Shown piece by piece: positions 5,622 through 5,802 of a stretch of 5,802 bases of DNA. Each line of letters starts with the position of its first letter. Position 1 is the first letter of the stretch. The stretch comes from a bacterium (lineage in GTDB: Bacteria > JAHJDO01). The DNA lies in assembly GCA_030671985.1 (NCBI GenBank), contig DAOVHI010000094.1, forward strand, positions 1 through 5,802. Direction: 5' to 3'. A program made the translations under genes and the position numbers. The notes below the pieces were generated by a model. The model saw nothing but the letters and a program-made list of their open reading frames with translations, did no database searches and was not told the origin of the DNA.

Positions 5622-5802
5622 TTAAATATTACATAATTCAGTGGCTTTGATGGCATCTAGTTCAATCTCAAATAACAATTCTTCTCTACATATGTTGGCA
5701 TGGAAGATAGCCAGTGGAAAGCTGGGAATTTGATTATCAATGCAATAATGCCGGAAAAGTTCTATATTCTGTTTGCGTTTAAAATAAGCAATTCCTCTAA
5801 AA
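5622..5802 (-). CDS. C-terminal fragment of a Rid/YjgF-like or chorismatase-like protein (partial)
   Basis: On the minus strand a frame is open from the window edge for 59 codons to a TAA whose complement lies at 5622-5624. No start codon is present, so the gene begins outside the window. The peptide reads as real protein: GIAYFKRKQNIELFRHYC, then NQIPSFPLAIFHANICREEL and LFEIELDAIKATELCNI. The end, with ICREELLFEIELDAI, resembles the last strand of the Rid/YjgF superfamily, where an acidic 'vEIEaiA' block closes the fold. The C-R-x-x-L-L variant is the form I associate with FkbO/Hyg5-like chorismatases and related unannotated proteins. This is pattern recognition from memory on a short fragment, so family and especially activity are tentative. 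It is followed 157 bases later by the secreted protein on the same strand. Confidence 0.55.
   Translation of the reverse strand, partial: FRGIAYFKRKQNIELFRHYCIDNQIPSFPLAIFHANICREELLFEIELDAIKATELCNI

Noticed and set aside
5465-5656. N-terminal extension of the secreted protein to a 225-residue form starting at 5656.
   Set aside because: It would bury an obvious signal peptide 64 residues in, has no ribosome site before its ATG, overlaps the end of the Rid-like frame, and the internal ATG at 5464 has an ideal AAGGAGA.

Overview
The window reads as chromosomal DNA from an AT-rich, Gram-negative, probably uncultured bacterium. The Gram-negative inference rests on a block of ADP-heptose (LPS inner core) precursor genes. 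Lineage cannot be fixed from sequence alone. The split heptose kinase and adenylyltransferase genes, together with an 'archaeal-type' early shikimate gene pair, would suit deep lineages such as Omnitrophota/PVC-like or desulfobacterial groups, but that is a guess.

Layout, left to right. (1) Positions 1-3031, plus strand, form a tightly packed and partly overlapping run: the tail of an unidentified gene, gmhB (heptose bisphosphate phosphatase), rfaE1/hldA (heptose-7-P kinase), rfaE2/hldC (heptose-1-P adenylyltransferase) and miaA (tRNA dimethylallyltransferase). Kinase, phosphatase and adenylyltransferase make three consecutive steps from D-glycero-D-manno-heptose 7-phosphate to ADP-heptose. 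(2) Positions 3032-3101 hold a strong sigma70-like promoter (TTGACA, 17 bp, TATCAT) placed directly after the miaA stop. (3) Positions 3102-4906, plus strand, hold a two-gene unit: a DhnA-type class I aldolase matching 2-amino-3,7-dideoxy-D-threo-hept-6-ulosonate (ADH) synthase, and 3-dehydroquinate synthase II. These are the two enzymes of the alternative route to 3-dehydroquinate described in methanogens. (4) Positions 4929-4971 hold an A/G-stem, C/T-tail hairpin that can terminate transcription in both directions. (5) Positions 4979-5464, minus strand, encode a small, very basic secreted protein with a signal peptide and one EF-hand-like loop. (6) Positions 5622-5802, minus strand, hold the C-terminal end of a protein resembling the Rid/YjgF or chorismatase-like superfamily, cut by the window edge.

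The most interesting content is the bacterial ADH synthase/DHQ synthase II pair under its own promoter and terminator. It implies either a non-canonical entry into aromatic amino acid synthesis or an aminohydroxybenzoate-type branch. The secreted EF-hand-like protein next to it is the least explained gene. No RNA genes, insertion sequences, CRISPR arrays or obvious pseudogenes were seen.
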